A stretch of DNA of 6,924 nt from an uncultured Eubacteriales bacterium (GCA_900554705.1 USIH01000115.1:1-6924); one strand, 5' to 3'; counted from the stretch's first letter, positions 1 to 6,250 are shown. Program-made: numbers and translations. The notes: generated from the letters alone by a model not told the origin.

Positions 1-131
1 CAGTGGTAGTGGTCGCTGACGGCGAGCGCGTCAATTTTTTTTCGCTTTGCCTCCTGCACGGCGCGCGCAAGCGTCGTGCGGCTATCCGGCGAGGCCTCGG
101 TATGCAGGTGAAGATCCAGCCGGTATCTCAT
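1..131 (-). CDS. PHP-domain metal-dependent phosphoesterase, N-terminal fragment
   Basis: Only the first 43 codons are present; the gene runs off the left edge of the window. The visible protein opens with DLHLHTEASPDS (residues 6-17), which carries the HxH metal motif (His8, His10) of the PHP superfamily. It continues to ALAVSDHYH (residues 35-43), the second PHP motif (Asp40-His41). PHP proteins are usually multi-metal phosphoesterases such as histidinol phosphatase, nucleotide or oligonucleotide phosphatases and polymerase exonuclease domains. The fragment cannot tell these apart. The ATG at 129-131 overlaps the TGA of the upstream ATP-grasp gene (ATGA), with a G-rich SD (GGGGG at 140-144, 8-nt gap), so translational coupling is likely. 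The partnership suggests action on a product or substrate of that ligase, but this is inference. Confidence 0.85.
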   Translation of the reverse strand, partial: MRYRLDLHLHTEASPDSRTTLARAVQEAKRKKIDALAVSDHYH

Positions 132-1240
132 GATTTGTTCCCCCGCAGCGTCAGCCAGAGGTAGCGCCAGAAGGGCTTCTGATCCGTAAAGCGGAAGAGC
201 GCCTCCTTGGCGCGGAAGACGTCCGCCACGCCGCCCAGCGCGGCGCGGAGCTTTCCGTGCCGCAGGCAGGACAGGGTGGCAAGCGTATCGTTCAGGAAAA
301 AGCGCATCCGCACGCCGCGCCGGTAGTCGTCGTCCAGCGGAAGCGTCTGCCCGCAGGCGGCGCGGACGTAGTTCTCGGCGAAGCGGCTGCCGCAGGCGTC
401 GGTCAGCGGGAAGCTGCCCCAAATGCGCGGGTTGCACTCCAAAAGGTAAGCGCCCTTGAATTCCACCATGGCGATGCCGGTAAATTCGATCGCCTGCAAC
501 AGGGAGACGGCGCGGCGCACGGCCGTCTCGTCGTAGATGCTGACGCAGCAGGCGGACGGGCCGCCGCTGACGGGGTATTCGCGCACCCGCCGGTGACAGA
601 TGACGCTGACGGGACGGTGCGCGCGATCCATCACAAGGCACACGCCCATGCCGTCGCCCTCGACCAGCGCTTGGATCACGGGCTGCGGGTCATAGGCGCG
701 CAGCTTCTCCAGCGCGGCGTCGAACTGCGCCTGCGTATAGGCCTTGCAGTAGCGCTCCTCGGCGTGCAGGCCGAGCTTTTCGCCGCAGCGCGGTTTCAGG
801 ATCACGGGCAGGCGCTTGTCCTGCACGCCGTAGGTCTGCGGCGTCGGGACGGAAAGGCGCTGCGCGCACTGTGCCAGACGCGCCTTGTCGTTTGCAAGCT
901 CCAGCACATCCGGCGGGGCGACCAAAAAGTCGCAGACCGCCGCAAAGCGCTCCCGCTGCGCCGAAAGGACGGCAAGCGTGTCCGCCCCGATGGGAAACAG
1001 CACCGGCCGCTCGGCAAACGACGCGCAGAGCGCGTAGAGGCGCTCCGCGTAGCCCGCGTCCTTCACGGAGCCGTCGAGCAGCACGCGGCGCGACACATAG
1101 CGCGAGGAGAAGGCGGCGGGGGCGCGGGGACTTTCCGCGCGGGTTTGCACGGCGACGACGGAATACCCCTTGCGCGCAAGCGGACGAATGACCGCCGGCG
1201 CGGTACGGTAACGAACGTCAGTCACGATCACGGTACGCAT
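128..1240 (-). CDS. Uncharacterised ATP-grasp ligase (370 aa)
   Basis: The layout is that of a stand-alone ATP-grasp enzyme, a family that activates a carboxylate as an acyl-phosphate and joins it to an amine or other nucleophile. The N-terminal pre-ATP-grasp fold opens with MRTVIVTDVRYRTAPAVIR and resembles the COG3919/CarB-like group. The ATP-binding lysine is probably in PVILKPRCGEK (Lys149). VIQALVEGDGMG (188-199) looks like the adenine-binding hinge and strand. GIAMVEFK...LLECNPRIWGS (255-276) supplies the usual metal ligands Glu260, Glu268 and Asn270. No signal peptide or clear membrane segment is seen, so it is probably cytosolic. The ATG at 1238-1240 has AAGGAG at 1250-1255 with a 9-nt gap. 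It follows fakA by 16 bp and overlaps the PHP gene by 4 bp. The substrate is unknown. The fold assignment is strong; any pathway is a guess. Confidence 0.85.
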   Translation of the reverse strand: MRTVIVTDVRYRTAPAVIRPLARKGYSVVAVQTRAESPRAPAAFSSRYVSRRVLLDGSVKDAGYAERLYALCASFAERPVLFPIGADTLAVLSAQRERFAAVCDFLVAPPDVLELANDKARLAQCAQRLSVPTPQTYGVQDKRLPVILKPRCGEKLGLHAEERYCKAYTQAQFDAALEKLRAYDPQPVIQALVEGDGMGVCLVMDRAHRPVSVICHRRVREYPVSGGPSACCVSIYDETAVRRAVSLLQAIEFTGIAMVEFKGAYLLECNPRIWGSFPLTDACGSRFAENYVRAACGQTLPLDDDYRRGVRMRFFLNDTLATLSCLRHGKLRAALGGVADVFRAKEALFRFTDQKPFWRYLWLTLRGNKS

Positions 1241-1249
1241 CGGCGGTCA

Positions 1250-1255
1250 CTCCTT
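1250..1255 (-). promoter_or_regulatory. SD site of the ATP-grasp gene
   Basis: AAGGAG reads on the minus strand 9 nt before the ATG at 1238-1240. It begins 1 nt after the fakA stop codon (1257-1259), so a ribosome finishing fakA is placed close to the restart site. It fixes the start of the ATP-grasp gene. Confidence 0.75.
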
Positions 1256-1256
1256 A

Positions 1257-2900
1257 TCATTCTGCGGAAATCAGATAGTAATAAACGGGCTGCCCGCCGT
1301 CGACCAGACTGATCTCGGCGTCGGGGCAGCGGTCGGCAAAGAGCCGCGATGCCCGCTCGGCGTCCTCGGCGGAAATATCCGCGCCGTAATAGAGCGTGAT
1401 GAACTCTTTGTCCCTGAGGCGATCGGCAAGGCCGCCCAGCAGGACGTCGATGCTGCGGTCGCTGCCAAAGAGCGCGCTTTCGCACAGGGCAAGGTACTCG
1501 CCCGCGTGGATGTCGTGGCCGTCGAAGTCGGAGTCGCGCGCGGCATAGGTGATCTGCATCGTCTCGACGTTTGCCATCGCCTCGCGCATCGCGCGCAGAT
1601 TCTCCTCGGCATCCGCCTCCGGATCGAAGGCGAGCATCGCGGAAATGCCCTGCGGCACCGTCTTGGACGGGACGACGACGACCTTCTTCTCCGTCAGGGA
1701 GACGGTCTGCTCGGCGGCCATGATGATGTTCTTATTGTTGGGGAAGACGAAGACCGTCTCGGCAGGCGTGGCGTTGATCTTTTCGAGGATGTCCTGCGTG
1801 GAGGGGTTCATCGTTTGACCGCCGGAGATGATGCCGTCGGCGCCCAGCTCGCGCAGGACGTCGCTCAGGCCCTGTCCGGCGCACACCGCCACCATGCCGA
1901 AGGGCTTGGTCGGCGCGCCTGCCTCCAGCTCCGCCTCGATCTTCTCCAGATCGTCGGTGCTGCGCGCCTGCTTGGCGCCTGCGGCAAGGTCGTCGTGCTG
2001 CATCTGCATATTTTCGATCTTGGCAAGCTCCAGCGCGCCGTATTTCTGGCTCTCGGTCAGCGCTTCGCCCGGGACGTTCGTATGGACGTGGACCTTGAAC
2101 GCCTCGTCGTCCTCGCCGATGACGATGCTGTCGCCGATGGTCTCCAGATAAGCGCGCAGCGGCGCAAGGTCGATGTCCTCGCGCGCCTTGCGGACGATAT
2201 AGACCGTGTCGAAGGCGAAGGTGATGTCCTCGGTGTCAAAATCGGTAAAATCGGCCTGCTCACGCGTCACGACTGCGGCCTGCTCGATCTTCTCGCCGCG
2301 CAGCACCGCAAGCATCGTCTCGAGCACATAGAGCCAGCCCTTGCCGCCGGCATCCACGACGCCCGCCTTTTCCAGCACGGGGTTCTGGTGCACCGTCTCG
2401 GCAAGCGCGGCACGCGCCGCGTCGGAGGCGGCGCAGAGCACGACCTCCGCATCCTCCGACTGCGCCTCCTGCGCGCACTCGGCGGCGACGCGCGCCACGG
2501 TGAGGATCGTTCCCTCGGCGGGGCGCATGACCGCCTTATAGGCCGCGTCCACGCCCCCCTGAAGCGCCTGCGCAAGCTGCAAGCCGTCGCACTGCTCCGC
2601 GCCCTTGAGGCTCTTGGAGATGCCGCGCAGCAGCAGCGAAAGGATGACGCCGGAGTTGCCGCGCGCGCCGCGCAGCATGGCGGAGGCGGCGCAGTCGGCC
2701 GCACGGGTCAGCGTCGGCTGCGAGAGCTTGCCCAGCTCCGTCGCGGCGGAGGCGAGCGTCATGCTCATATTGGTTCCCGTGTCGCCGTCGGGCACGGGGA
2801 AGACGTTCAATTCGTTGATCTGCTGCTTGTAGCGCTCGACGACTGCGGACGCGCCGATCAGCATCTGACAGAAAAGTGCTCCGTCTATGGTTTTTCTCAC
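1257..2900 (-). CDS. fakA: Fatty acid kinase FakA (YloV, DAK2/DhaL-domain protein), 547 aa
   Basis: FakA phosphorylates fatty acids held by FakB (DegV-family) carriers, giving acyl-phosphates for phospholipid synthesis at the membrane. The N-terminal DhaL-type kinase domain spans roughly residues 1-200. It has the nucleotide/Mg motif NVFPVPDGDTGTNM (32-45), GARGNSGVILS (78-88), PAEGTILTVAR (127-137) and AGVVDAGGKGW (179-189). A middle domain with KVHVHTNVPGEAL (269-281) follows. The C-terminal third has VFPNNKNIIMAAEQT and ends in QPVYYYLISAE, both typical of YloV. Length matches the family. The GTG at 2898-2900 is preferred over the in-frame GTG at 2907-2909, because the latter lies inside the SD (GAGGTG, 2907-2912, 6-nt gap) and family members begin near RKTIDGALF. 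It follows yloU by 12 bp, a widely conserved pairing. Odd point: the middle domain has Asp231 where a zinc-ligand Cys is expected. No FakB gene is in the window. Confidence 0.95.
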   Translation of the reverse strand: MRKTIDGALFCQMLIGASAVVERYKQQINELNVFPVPDGDTGTNMSMTLASAATELGKLSQPTLTRAADCAASAMLRGARGNSGVILSLLLRGISKSLKGAEQCDGLQLAQALQGGVDAAYKAVMRPAEGTILTVARVAAECAQEAQSEDAEVVLCAASDAARAALAETVHQNPVLEKAGVVDAGGKGWLYVLETMLAVLRGEKIEQAAVVTREQADFTDFDTEDITFAFDTVYIVRKAREDIDLAPLRAYLETIGDSIVIGEDDEAFKVHVHTNVPGEALTESQKYGALELAKIENMQMQHDDLAAGAKQARSTDDLEKIEAELEAGAPTKPFGMVAVCAGQGLSDVLRELGADGIISGGQTMNPSTQDILEKINATPAETVFVFPNNKNIIMAAEQTVSLTEKKVVVVPSKTVPQGISAMLAFDPEADAEENLRAMREAMANVETMQITYAARDSDFDGHDIHAGEYLALCESALFGSDRSIDVLLGGLADRLRDKEFITLYYGADISAEDAERASRLFADRCPDAEISLVDGGQPVYYYLISAE

Positions 2901-2906
2901 GTTGTG

Positions 2907-2912
2907 CACCTC
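2907..2912 (-). promoter_or_regulatory. SD site that decides the fakA start
   Basis: GAGGTG on the minus strand lies 6 nt before GTG 2898-2900. It contains another in-frame GTG, which would make a protein three residues longer but would leave that start without a properly spaced SD. The site abuts the yloU stop (2913-2915). Confidence 0.75.
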
Positions 2913-3266
2913 TCAATCTGCCACGATAGAATCGACCATCACATTGACTCTATCCACCTGCGTCTGGGTTTGCTGGCAGACCATATAGCGCACCTCGGAA
3001 ACGATAGAGCGGCAGACTGCCGGAATGTTCACACCGTGGTCGACCATGATGTGCAGGTCGATGGTGATACTGCCGTCGTCGTTCCGGGTGACCAGAACGC
3101 CCTTGGCCATCGACTCGCGGCGCAGCAGGTGCACCAGCCCGTCGGTGACGGAGCGGATGGCCATGCCCTTGACGCCAAAGCAGTTGGTCGCGGCGTTGCC
3201 TGCGATCTTGGTAAAGACGCCGTTGCTGACAGCAATGCTGCCCAGTTCGTTTTCGCGGCAAATCAT
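2913..3266 (-). CDS. yloU: Asp23/Gls24 family protein YloU, 117 aa
   Basis: This is a small Asp23/Gls24 (DUF322) family protein of the usual YloU length. The family signature is visible as GSIAVSNGVFTKIAGNAA (residues 9-26), a central FGVKGMA (30-36), a GSITIDLHIMVDHGVNIP strand pair (65-82), and a C-terminal helix-strand ending in VDRVNVMVDSIV (104-115). No signal peptide or membrane helix is seen. Asp23 proteins in other Firmicutes are linked to the envelope and to alkaline or envelope stress, but the role of YloU itself is poorly defined. It sits directly before fakA, as in many Firmicutes, which suggests a link to membrane lipid supply. The ATG at 3264-3266 is preferred to the adjacent GTG at 3267-3269: AAGGAGG (3274-3280) is 7 nt from the ATG but only 4 nt from the GTG. 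The gap to gpmI is 12 bp. Confidence 0.93.
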   Translation of the reverse strand: MICRENELGSIAVSNGVFTKIAGNAATNCFGVKGMAIRSVTDGLVHLLRRESMAKGVLVTRNDDGSITIDLHIMVDHGVNIPAVCRSIVSEVRYMVCQQTQTQVDRVNVMVDSIVAD

Positions 3267-3273
3267 CACGGTT

Positions 3274-3280
3274 CCTCCTT
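3274..3280 (-). promoter_or_regulatory. Strong SD site of yloU
   Basis: AAGGAGG is a near-perfect anti-SD match, 7 nt before the chosen ATG. It overlaps the last two bases of the gpmI stop codon TAA (3279-3281), indicating tightly packed operon translation. Confidence 0.8.
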
Positions 3281-4844
3281 AAATCATGCTTTCTTCCCAG
3301 CAGTCGGGCGCCTTCAGCCCCAGCATCGTCGCAATGGTGGGCGCGACGTTGGCAAGGCCGAAGTGTCCCTCCTTCAGGGTGTAGGGGTGGTCGGGATCAT
3401 AGAGAATGAAGGGCACGGGGTTGAGCGAATGCGCCGTGCGGACGGAGGTCTTGCCCTTCTTCGTTTCGGTCATCTGGTCGGCGTTGCCGTGGTCGGCCGT
3501 GACGACGACGGCATAGCCCAGCCGGTCGGCCGCTTCCAAAATGCGTCCCACGCCGGTATCGACGCACTGCATGGCGTAGATGACCGCGTCGAGCACGCCG
3601 GTGTGACCCACCATGTCGCCGTTGGGGTAGTTGCAGCGCAGGAAGTCATACTTGCCGCTCTCCATCGCGGCGATCATCGCGTCGGTGATCTCGCGCGACT
3701 TCATCGCGGGCGCTTTTTCAAACGGGATGACGTCGGAGGGGATCTCCTCATAGGTCTCTAAGCGCTCGTCTACCTTGCCGGAGCGGTTGCCGTTCCAGAA
3801 ATAGGTGACATGGCCGAATTTCTGCGTCTCGGAGAGGGCGTATTCCCGAATGCCGTGCGCGCACAGAAGCTCGGTGAGCGTGTTGCGGATGACGGGCGGC
3901 TGCACAAGGTAGTGCATGGGGATATGCAGGTCGCCGTCGTATTCGAGCATACCGGCAAAGTGGACGCCGGTGTAGTCGCCGCGGTCAAAGTGGTCAAAGT
4001 CCTTGCGGTCGAAGGCAAGAGAGATCTCCTGCGCGCGGTCGCCGCGGAAGTTAAAGAGGATCACGCTGTCGCCGTTTGCGATGGTCGCGACGGGCTTGCC
4101 GTCGTGCGCGACCACAAAGGCGGGAAGATCCTGATCAATGCAGCCAAGCTCCTTGCGATAGGTCTCAATGGCCTCGCGGGCGGAGGCAAACTGTCGTCCC
4201 AGACCCTGCACATGGGTGCGCCAGCCCGCCTCGACCATCGGCCAGTTGGCTTCGTAGCGATCCATCGTGATCTGCATTCTGCCGCCGCCGGAGGCAATGC
4301 GGTAGTCGCAGCCGTCGGCGCGCAGCGCGGCAAGCACCGCCTCAAGCTGATCCACATAGTCCAGTGCGGAGGTGGCGGGGACGTCGCGGCCGTCGAGCAG
4401 GATGTGGCAGTAGGCGCGGCGGACGCCCTGCTCGTGCGCCTTGCGCAGCAGCGCGATCAGGTGGCTGATGTTGGAATGGACATTGCCGTCGGAGAGCAGG
4501 CCAAGGAAGTGCATCGCCTTTTCGTCCTGCGTGCAGTTGGCGACCAGATCCTTCCACGTCGCGCTTTCAAACAGCGTTCCGTTTGCAATGGACTCGCCGA
4601 CGAGCTTCGCGCCCTGCGAATAGATCTGTCCGCAGCCGAGCGCGTTGTGGCCGACCTCGGAGTTGCCCATATCATCGTCCGTGGGCAGACCGACCGCCGT
4701 GCCGTGCGCCTTCAGATAGGTGTGCGGGCAGGTAGAAAGAAGACGGTCAAGCGTGGGGGTCTTTGCCAGCGCGACCGCGTCGCCGCTGCCGCCGTCGCCC
4801 TTGCCGACGCCGTCCATAATGATCAAAACAACGGGTTTCTTCAT
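3279..4844 (-). CDS. gpmI: 2,3-bisphosphoglycerate-independent phosphoglycerate mutase, plant-type, 521 aa
   Basis: GpmI interconverts 3- and 2-phosphoglycerate in glycolysis, using two Mn ions and a phosphoserine intermediate in the cytosol. The catalytic serine is Ser62 in DDDMGNSEVGHNALG (56-70), and Asp11 starts the metal site. The substrate-binding domain has LLSDGNVHS (116-124, His123), LLDGRDVP (149-156, Asp151 and Arg153), ASGGGRM (184-190) and FNFRGDR (264-270). Returning to the phosphatase domain are KFGHVTYFWNGNRSG (342-356, Lys342), PNGDMVGHTG (407-416, Asp410 and His414), TADHGN (449-454, Asp451 and His452) and His472. All expected ligands are present. HGTAVGLPTDDDMGNSEVGH and KFGHVTYFWNGNRSG match the plant-type branch rather than the Bacillus type. 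The ATG at 4842-4844 has TGGAGG at 4855-4860 with a 10-nt gap. The frame stays open 46 codons further upstream, but that stretch holds the promoter and matches no family sequence. It is the first gene of the operon. Confidence 0.96.
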   Translation of the reverse strand: MKKPVVLIIMDGVGKGDGGSGDAVALAKTPTLDRLLSTCPHTYLKAHGTAVGLPTDDDMGNSEVGHNALGCGQIYSQGAKLVGESIANGTLFESATWKDLVANCTQDEKAMHFLGLLSDGNVHSNISHLIALLRKAHEQGVRRAYCHILLDGRDVPATSALDYVDQLEAVLAALRADGCDYRIASGGGRMQITMDRYEANWPMVEAGWRTHVQGLGRQFASAREAIETYRKELGCIDQDLPAFVVAHDGKPVATIANGDSVILFNFRGDRAQEISLAFDRKDFDHFDRGDYTGVHFAGMLEYDGDLHIPMHYLVQPPVIRNTLTELLCAHGIREYALSETQKFGHVTYFWNGNRSGKVDERLETYEEIPSDVIPFEKAPAMKSREITDAMIAAMESGKYDFLRCNYPNGDMVGHTGVLDAVIYAMQCVDTGVGRILEAADRLGYAVVVTADHGNADQMTETKKGKTSVRTAHSLNPVPFILYDPDHPYTLKEGHFGLANVAPTIATMLGLKAPDCWEESMI

Positions 4845-4854
4845 ATACGATATG

Positions 4855-4860
4855 CCTCCA
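4855..4860 (-). promoter_or_regulatory. SD site of gpmI
   Basis: TGGAGG on the minus strand, 10 nt before the ATG at 4842-4844. It supports the MKKPVVLIIMDG start over a longer open frame that reaches position 4982. Confidence 0.7.
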
Positions 4861-4879
4861 TGGTATTTTCTATCAAGGT

Positions 4880-4908
4880 ATTGTACTACATTTTCTCTGA
4901 TTGTACAA
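4880..4908 (-). promoter_or_regulatory. Sigma-A-type promoter for the gpmI operon
   Basis: On the minus strand, TTGTAC (4903-4908) and TACAAT (4880-4885) are separated by exactly 17 bp, a good vegetative -35/-10 pair. An A-run (minus-strand A6 at 4912-4917) lies just upstream and could act as an UP-like element. Transcription would start near 4873, giving a leader of about 30 nt before gpmI. The surrounding 60 bp is much more AT-rich than the rest of the window. No other promoter is evident down to position 1, so this probably drives all five genes. Confidence 0.7.
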
Positions 4909-4910
4909 TC
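4899..4910. repeat. 12-bp perfect palindrome over the -35 element
   Basis: GATTGTACAATC is its own reverse complement and covers the -35 hexamer of the gpmI promoter. Its half ATTGTAC recurs at 4880-4886 over the -10 element, exactly 20 bp (about two helical turns) away. This could be an operator, or a by-product of the similar promoter hexamers. Confidence 0.4.
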
Positions 4911-4918
4911 ATTTTTTC

Positions 4919-4968
4919 GAAAATGCCCGCAAAAACGGACTTTTTTCACGCGGCGGGGGCGCATTTTC
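4919..4968. repeat. Interrupted inverted repeat upstream of the gpmI promoter
   Basis: GAAAATG (4919-4925) pairs with CATTTTC (4962-4968), CCCGC (4926-4930) with GCGGG (4953-4957), and AAAAA (4931-4935) with TTTTT (4941-4945). One side carries bulges of 4 and 7 nt. It lies in the spacer between dnaJ and gpmI. No function can be assigned; part of it may be chance pairing in A/T runs. Confidence 0.3.
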
Positions 4969-5005
4969 CCTGTTACGTGCAAATCTTCCTCTTTGGCAGT
5001 CTCCC

Positions 5006-5035
5006 AGCGTGTCGAAAAAGGTTTTTCGACACGCT
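5006..5035. repeat. Perfect 14-bp-arm palindrome (TCGAAAAA core)
   Basis: AGCGTGTCGAAAAA (5006-5019) and TTTTTCGACACGCT (5022-5035) are exact reverse complements separated only by GG. The element ends 1 bp before the terminator-like hairpin at 5037-5070. Near-symmetry means it would fold identically from either strand. It has the look of a dispersed intergenic palindrome or a two-way terminator part, but it lacks a U-tract beyond its own arm. Only one copy is present in the window. Confidence 0.6.
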
Positions 5036-5036
5036 G

Positions 5037-5070
5037 AAGCCCCCGCTTCTCTTTCGAGAAACGGGGGCTT
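5037..5070 (-). terminator. Terminator-like hairpin after dnaJ
   Basis: On the minus strand, AAGCCCCCG pairs with CGGGGGCTT (9 bp). After one mismatch comes an inner 5-bp stem TTCTC/GAGAA closed by a GAAA (GNRA) tetraloop. The hairpin begins 3 nt after the dnaJ stop at 5074-5076. The following bases (CAGCG) are not a U-tract, so it may protect the 3' end or work with the adjacent palindrome rather than act as a textbook intrinsic terminator. Confidence 0.6.
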
Positions 5071-5073
5071 GCC

Positions 5074-6231
5074 TTATTTCCATAGATTGCGGAGATGCTC
5101 CGCGAATTTCTTTTTCTTGGGCTGGTTGCCCTCGCTCTGCGTCTCCTCCAGCTTGCGCAGCAGCTCGCGCTGCTCGCGCGTGAGCTTGGTGGGCGTCTCG
5201 ACCACGACGGTGACGTACTGGTCGCCCTTACCCCTGCCGCGCAGATAGGTAATGCCCTTGCCCCTGAGGCGGAAGGTAAAGCCCGTCTGCGTTCCCTCCG
5301 GCAGGCGATAGCGCACGCTGCCCTCGAGCGTCGGGATCTCCAGCTCCGCGCCGCAGGCCGCCTGCGTGAAGGTGATGGGCATCTCGAGATAGACGTCCTG
5401 CCCCTGCCGCGTGAAGAGCGGATGGGGACGCACCGTCACGGTGACGAGCAGGTCGCCGGAGGGGCCGCCGTTCGCGCCCGCGCAGCCCTCGCCGCGCAGA
5501 CGGACGGTCTGACCGTCGTCAATGCCTGCCGGTATGTCCACGCGGGTGGTGAAGCTGCGGCGCACGCGTCCCTTGCCCTTGCAGCGCTGGCACGGCTCGC
5601 GGATGATCCGGCCGGCGCCCCGACAATCCGGACAGGCGACATCGGACTGCATGACCATGCCCATGAACTGCTGCTGCGTGCGCACCACGCCGCGTCCGCC
5701 GCAGCGCTTGCAGGTCTCCGGCTGTGTACCGGCTGCCGCGCCGCTGCCGCCGCAGGCGTCGCACGCCTCGATGCGCGAGGCGGTGATCTCACGGCGCACG
5801 CCGTTTGCCGCCTCTTCAAAGCTGATCTCGCAGCGCGCCTCGATGTCCTCGCCGCGCCGCGCACGGTTGGCGCCGCCGCGGGAGGAAGTACCTCCGGCCG
5901 CGCCGCCGAAAAAGCTGCTGAATATATCGCCGAGGTCGCCGAAGCCGCCGAACCCACCAAAACCGCCCGCGCCGGCATCTGCGCCGGCCGCGAAATTGGG
6001 GTCTACGCCCGCGAAACCGAACTGGTCATAACGCGCGCGCTTCTGCGGATCGGAAAGGACTTCGTTCGCCTCGTTGATCTCCTTGAATTTTTCTTCCGCG
6101 CCCGCCTCGTGGTTGACGTCCGGATGGTATTTGGACGCAAGGGTGCGGTAAGCGCGCTTGATCTCCGCCTCGGAGGCGTCCTTGGAAACGCCCAAGACCT
6201 CATAATAGTCACGCTTGTTTTCGTTCGCCAC
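5074..6231 (-). CDS. dnaJ: Chaperone protein DnaJ (type I Hsp40), 385 aa
   Basis: DnaJ delivers unfolded clients to DnaK and stimulates its ATPase in the cytosol. The J domain (about 5-70) has RDYYEVLGV and the essential HPD at 36-38. A Gly/Phe-rich linker follows (about 81-120). The zinc domain has all four CxxCxGxG repeats: CDACGGSG (157), CKRCGGRG (174), CPDCRGAG (200) and CQRCKGKG (214). The C-terminal client-binding domains include [18 protein letters not shown] (232-249) and [12 protein letters not shown] (259-270). The tail is charged (PKKKK, 371-375). Length is typical and nothing essential is missing. The GTG at 6229-6231 gives the classic [14 protein letters not shown] start, with AGGTGA at 6237-6242 (5-nt gap). 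An in-frame GTG at 6238-6240 falls inside that SD and is rejected. It follows dnaK by 111 bp with no promoter seen, so co-transcription is likely. Confidence 0.97.
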   Translation of the reverse strand: MANENKRDYYEVLGVSKDASEAEIKRAYRTLASKYHPDVNHEAGAEEKFKEINEANEVLSDPQKRARYDQFGFAGVDPNFAAGADAGAGGFGGFGGFGDLGDIFSSFFGGAAGGTSSRGGANRARRGEDIEARCEISFEEAANGVRREITASRIEACDACGGSGAAAGTQPETCKRCGGRGVVRTQQQFMGMVMQSDVACPDCRGAGRIIREPCQRCKGKGRVRRSFTTRVDIPAGIDDGQTVRLRGEGCAGANGGPSGDLLVTVTVRPHPLFTRQGQDVYLEMPITFTQAACGAELEIPTLEGSVRYRLPEGTQTGFTFRLRGKGITYLRGRGKGDQYVTVVVETPTKLTREQRELLRKLEETQSEGNQPKKKKFAEHLRNLWK

Positions 6232-6236
6232 GAAAT

Positions 6237-6242
6237 TCACCT
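6237..6242 (-). promoter_or_regulatory. SD site that decides the dnaJ start
   Basis: AGGTGA on the minus strand lies 5 nt before GTG 6229-6231. The GTG inside it would otherwise be read as the start of a protein three residues longer. The geometry repeats that of fakA. Confidence 0.65.
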
Positions 6243-6250
6243 ACCTTAAA

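Noticed and set aside
35..42. Run of eight A on the coding strand of the PHP gene as a possible slippage or frameshift site
   Set aside because: The zero frame reads straight through and gives both PHP motifs in register, so there is no sign of a needed frameshift.
257..1312. 351-codon open frame on the plus strand opposite the ATP-grasp gene
   Set aside because: Its composition is dominated by Arg, Ala, Gly and His with no domain, while the opposite strand encodes a coherent ATP-grasp protein with SD and start.
1506..3761. 751-codon open frame on the plus strand
   Set aside because: It runs antisense across fakA, yloU and part of gpmI. The protein is a low-complexity His/Arg/Asp/Gly-rich mix, as expected from the complement of GC-rich codons, and has no recognisable domain.
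4845..4982. 46-codon N-terminal extension of GpmI
   Set aside because: It would include the -35/-10 promoter and the SD, and no GpmI family sequence starts this way. The ATG at 4842-4844 has a good SD.
3810..5183. 457-codon open frame on the plus strand opposite gpmI
   Set aside because: It crosses the gpmI coding region, its promoter and the intergenic hairpins, and shows no family features; it is a GC-rich shadow frame.
5095..6249. 384-codon open frame on the plus strand opposite dnaJ
   Set aside because: It mirrors the well-supported dnaJ frame, is Ala/Arg/Leu-rich without motifs, and has no credible start context.
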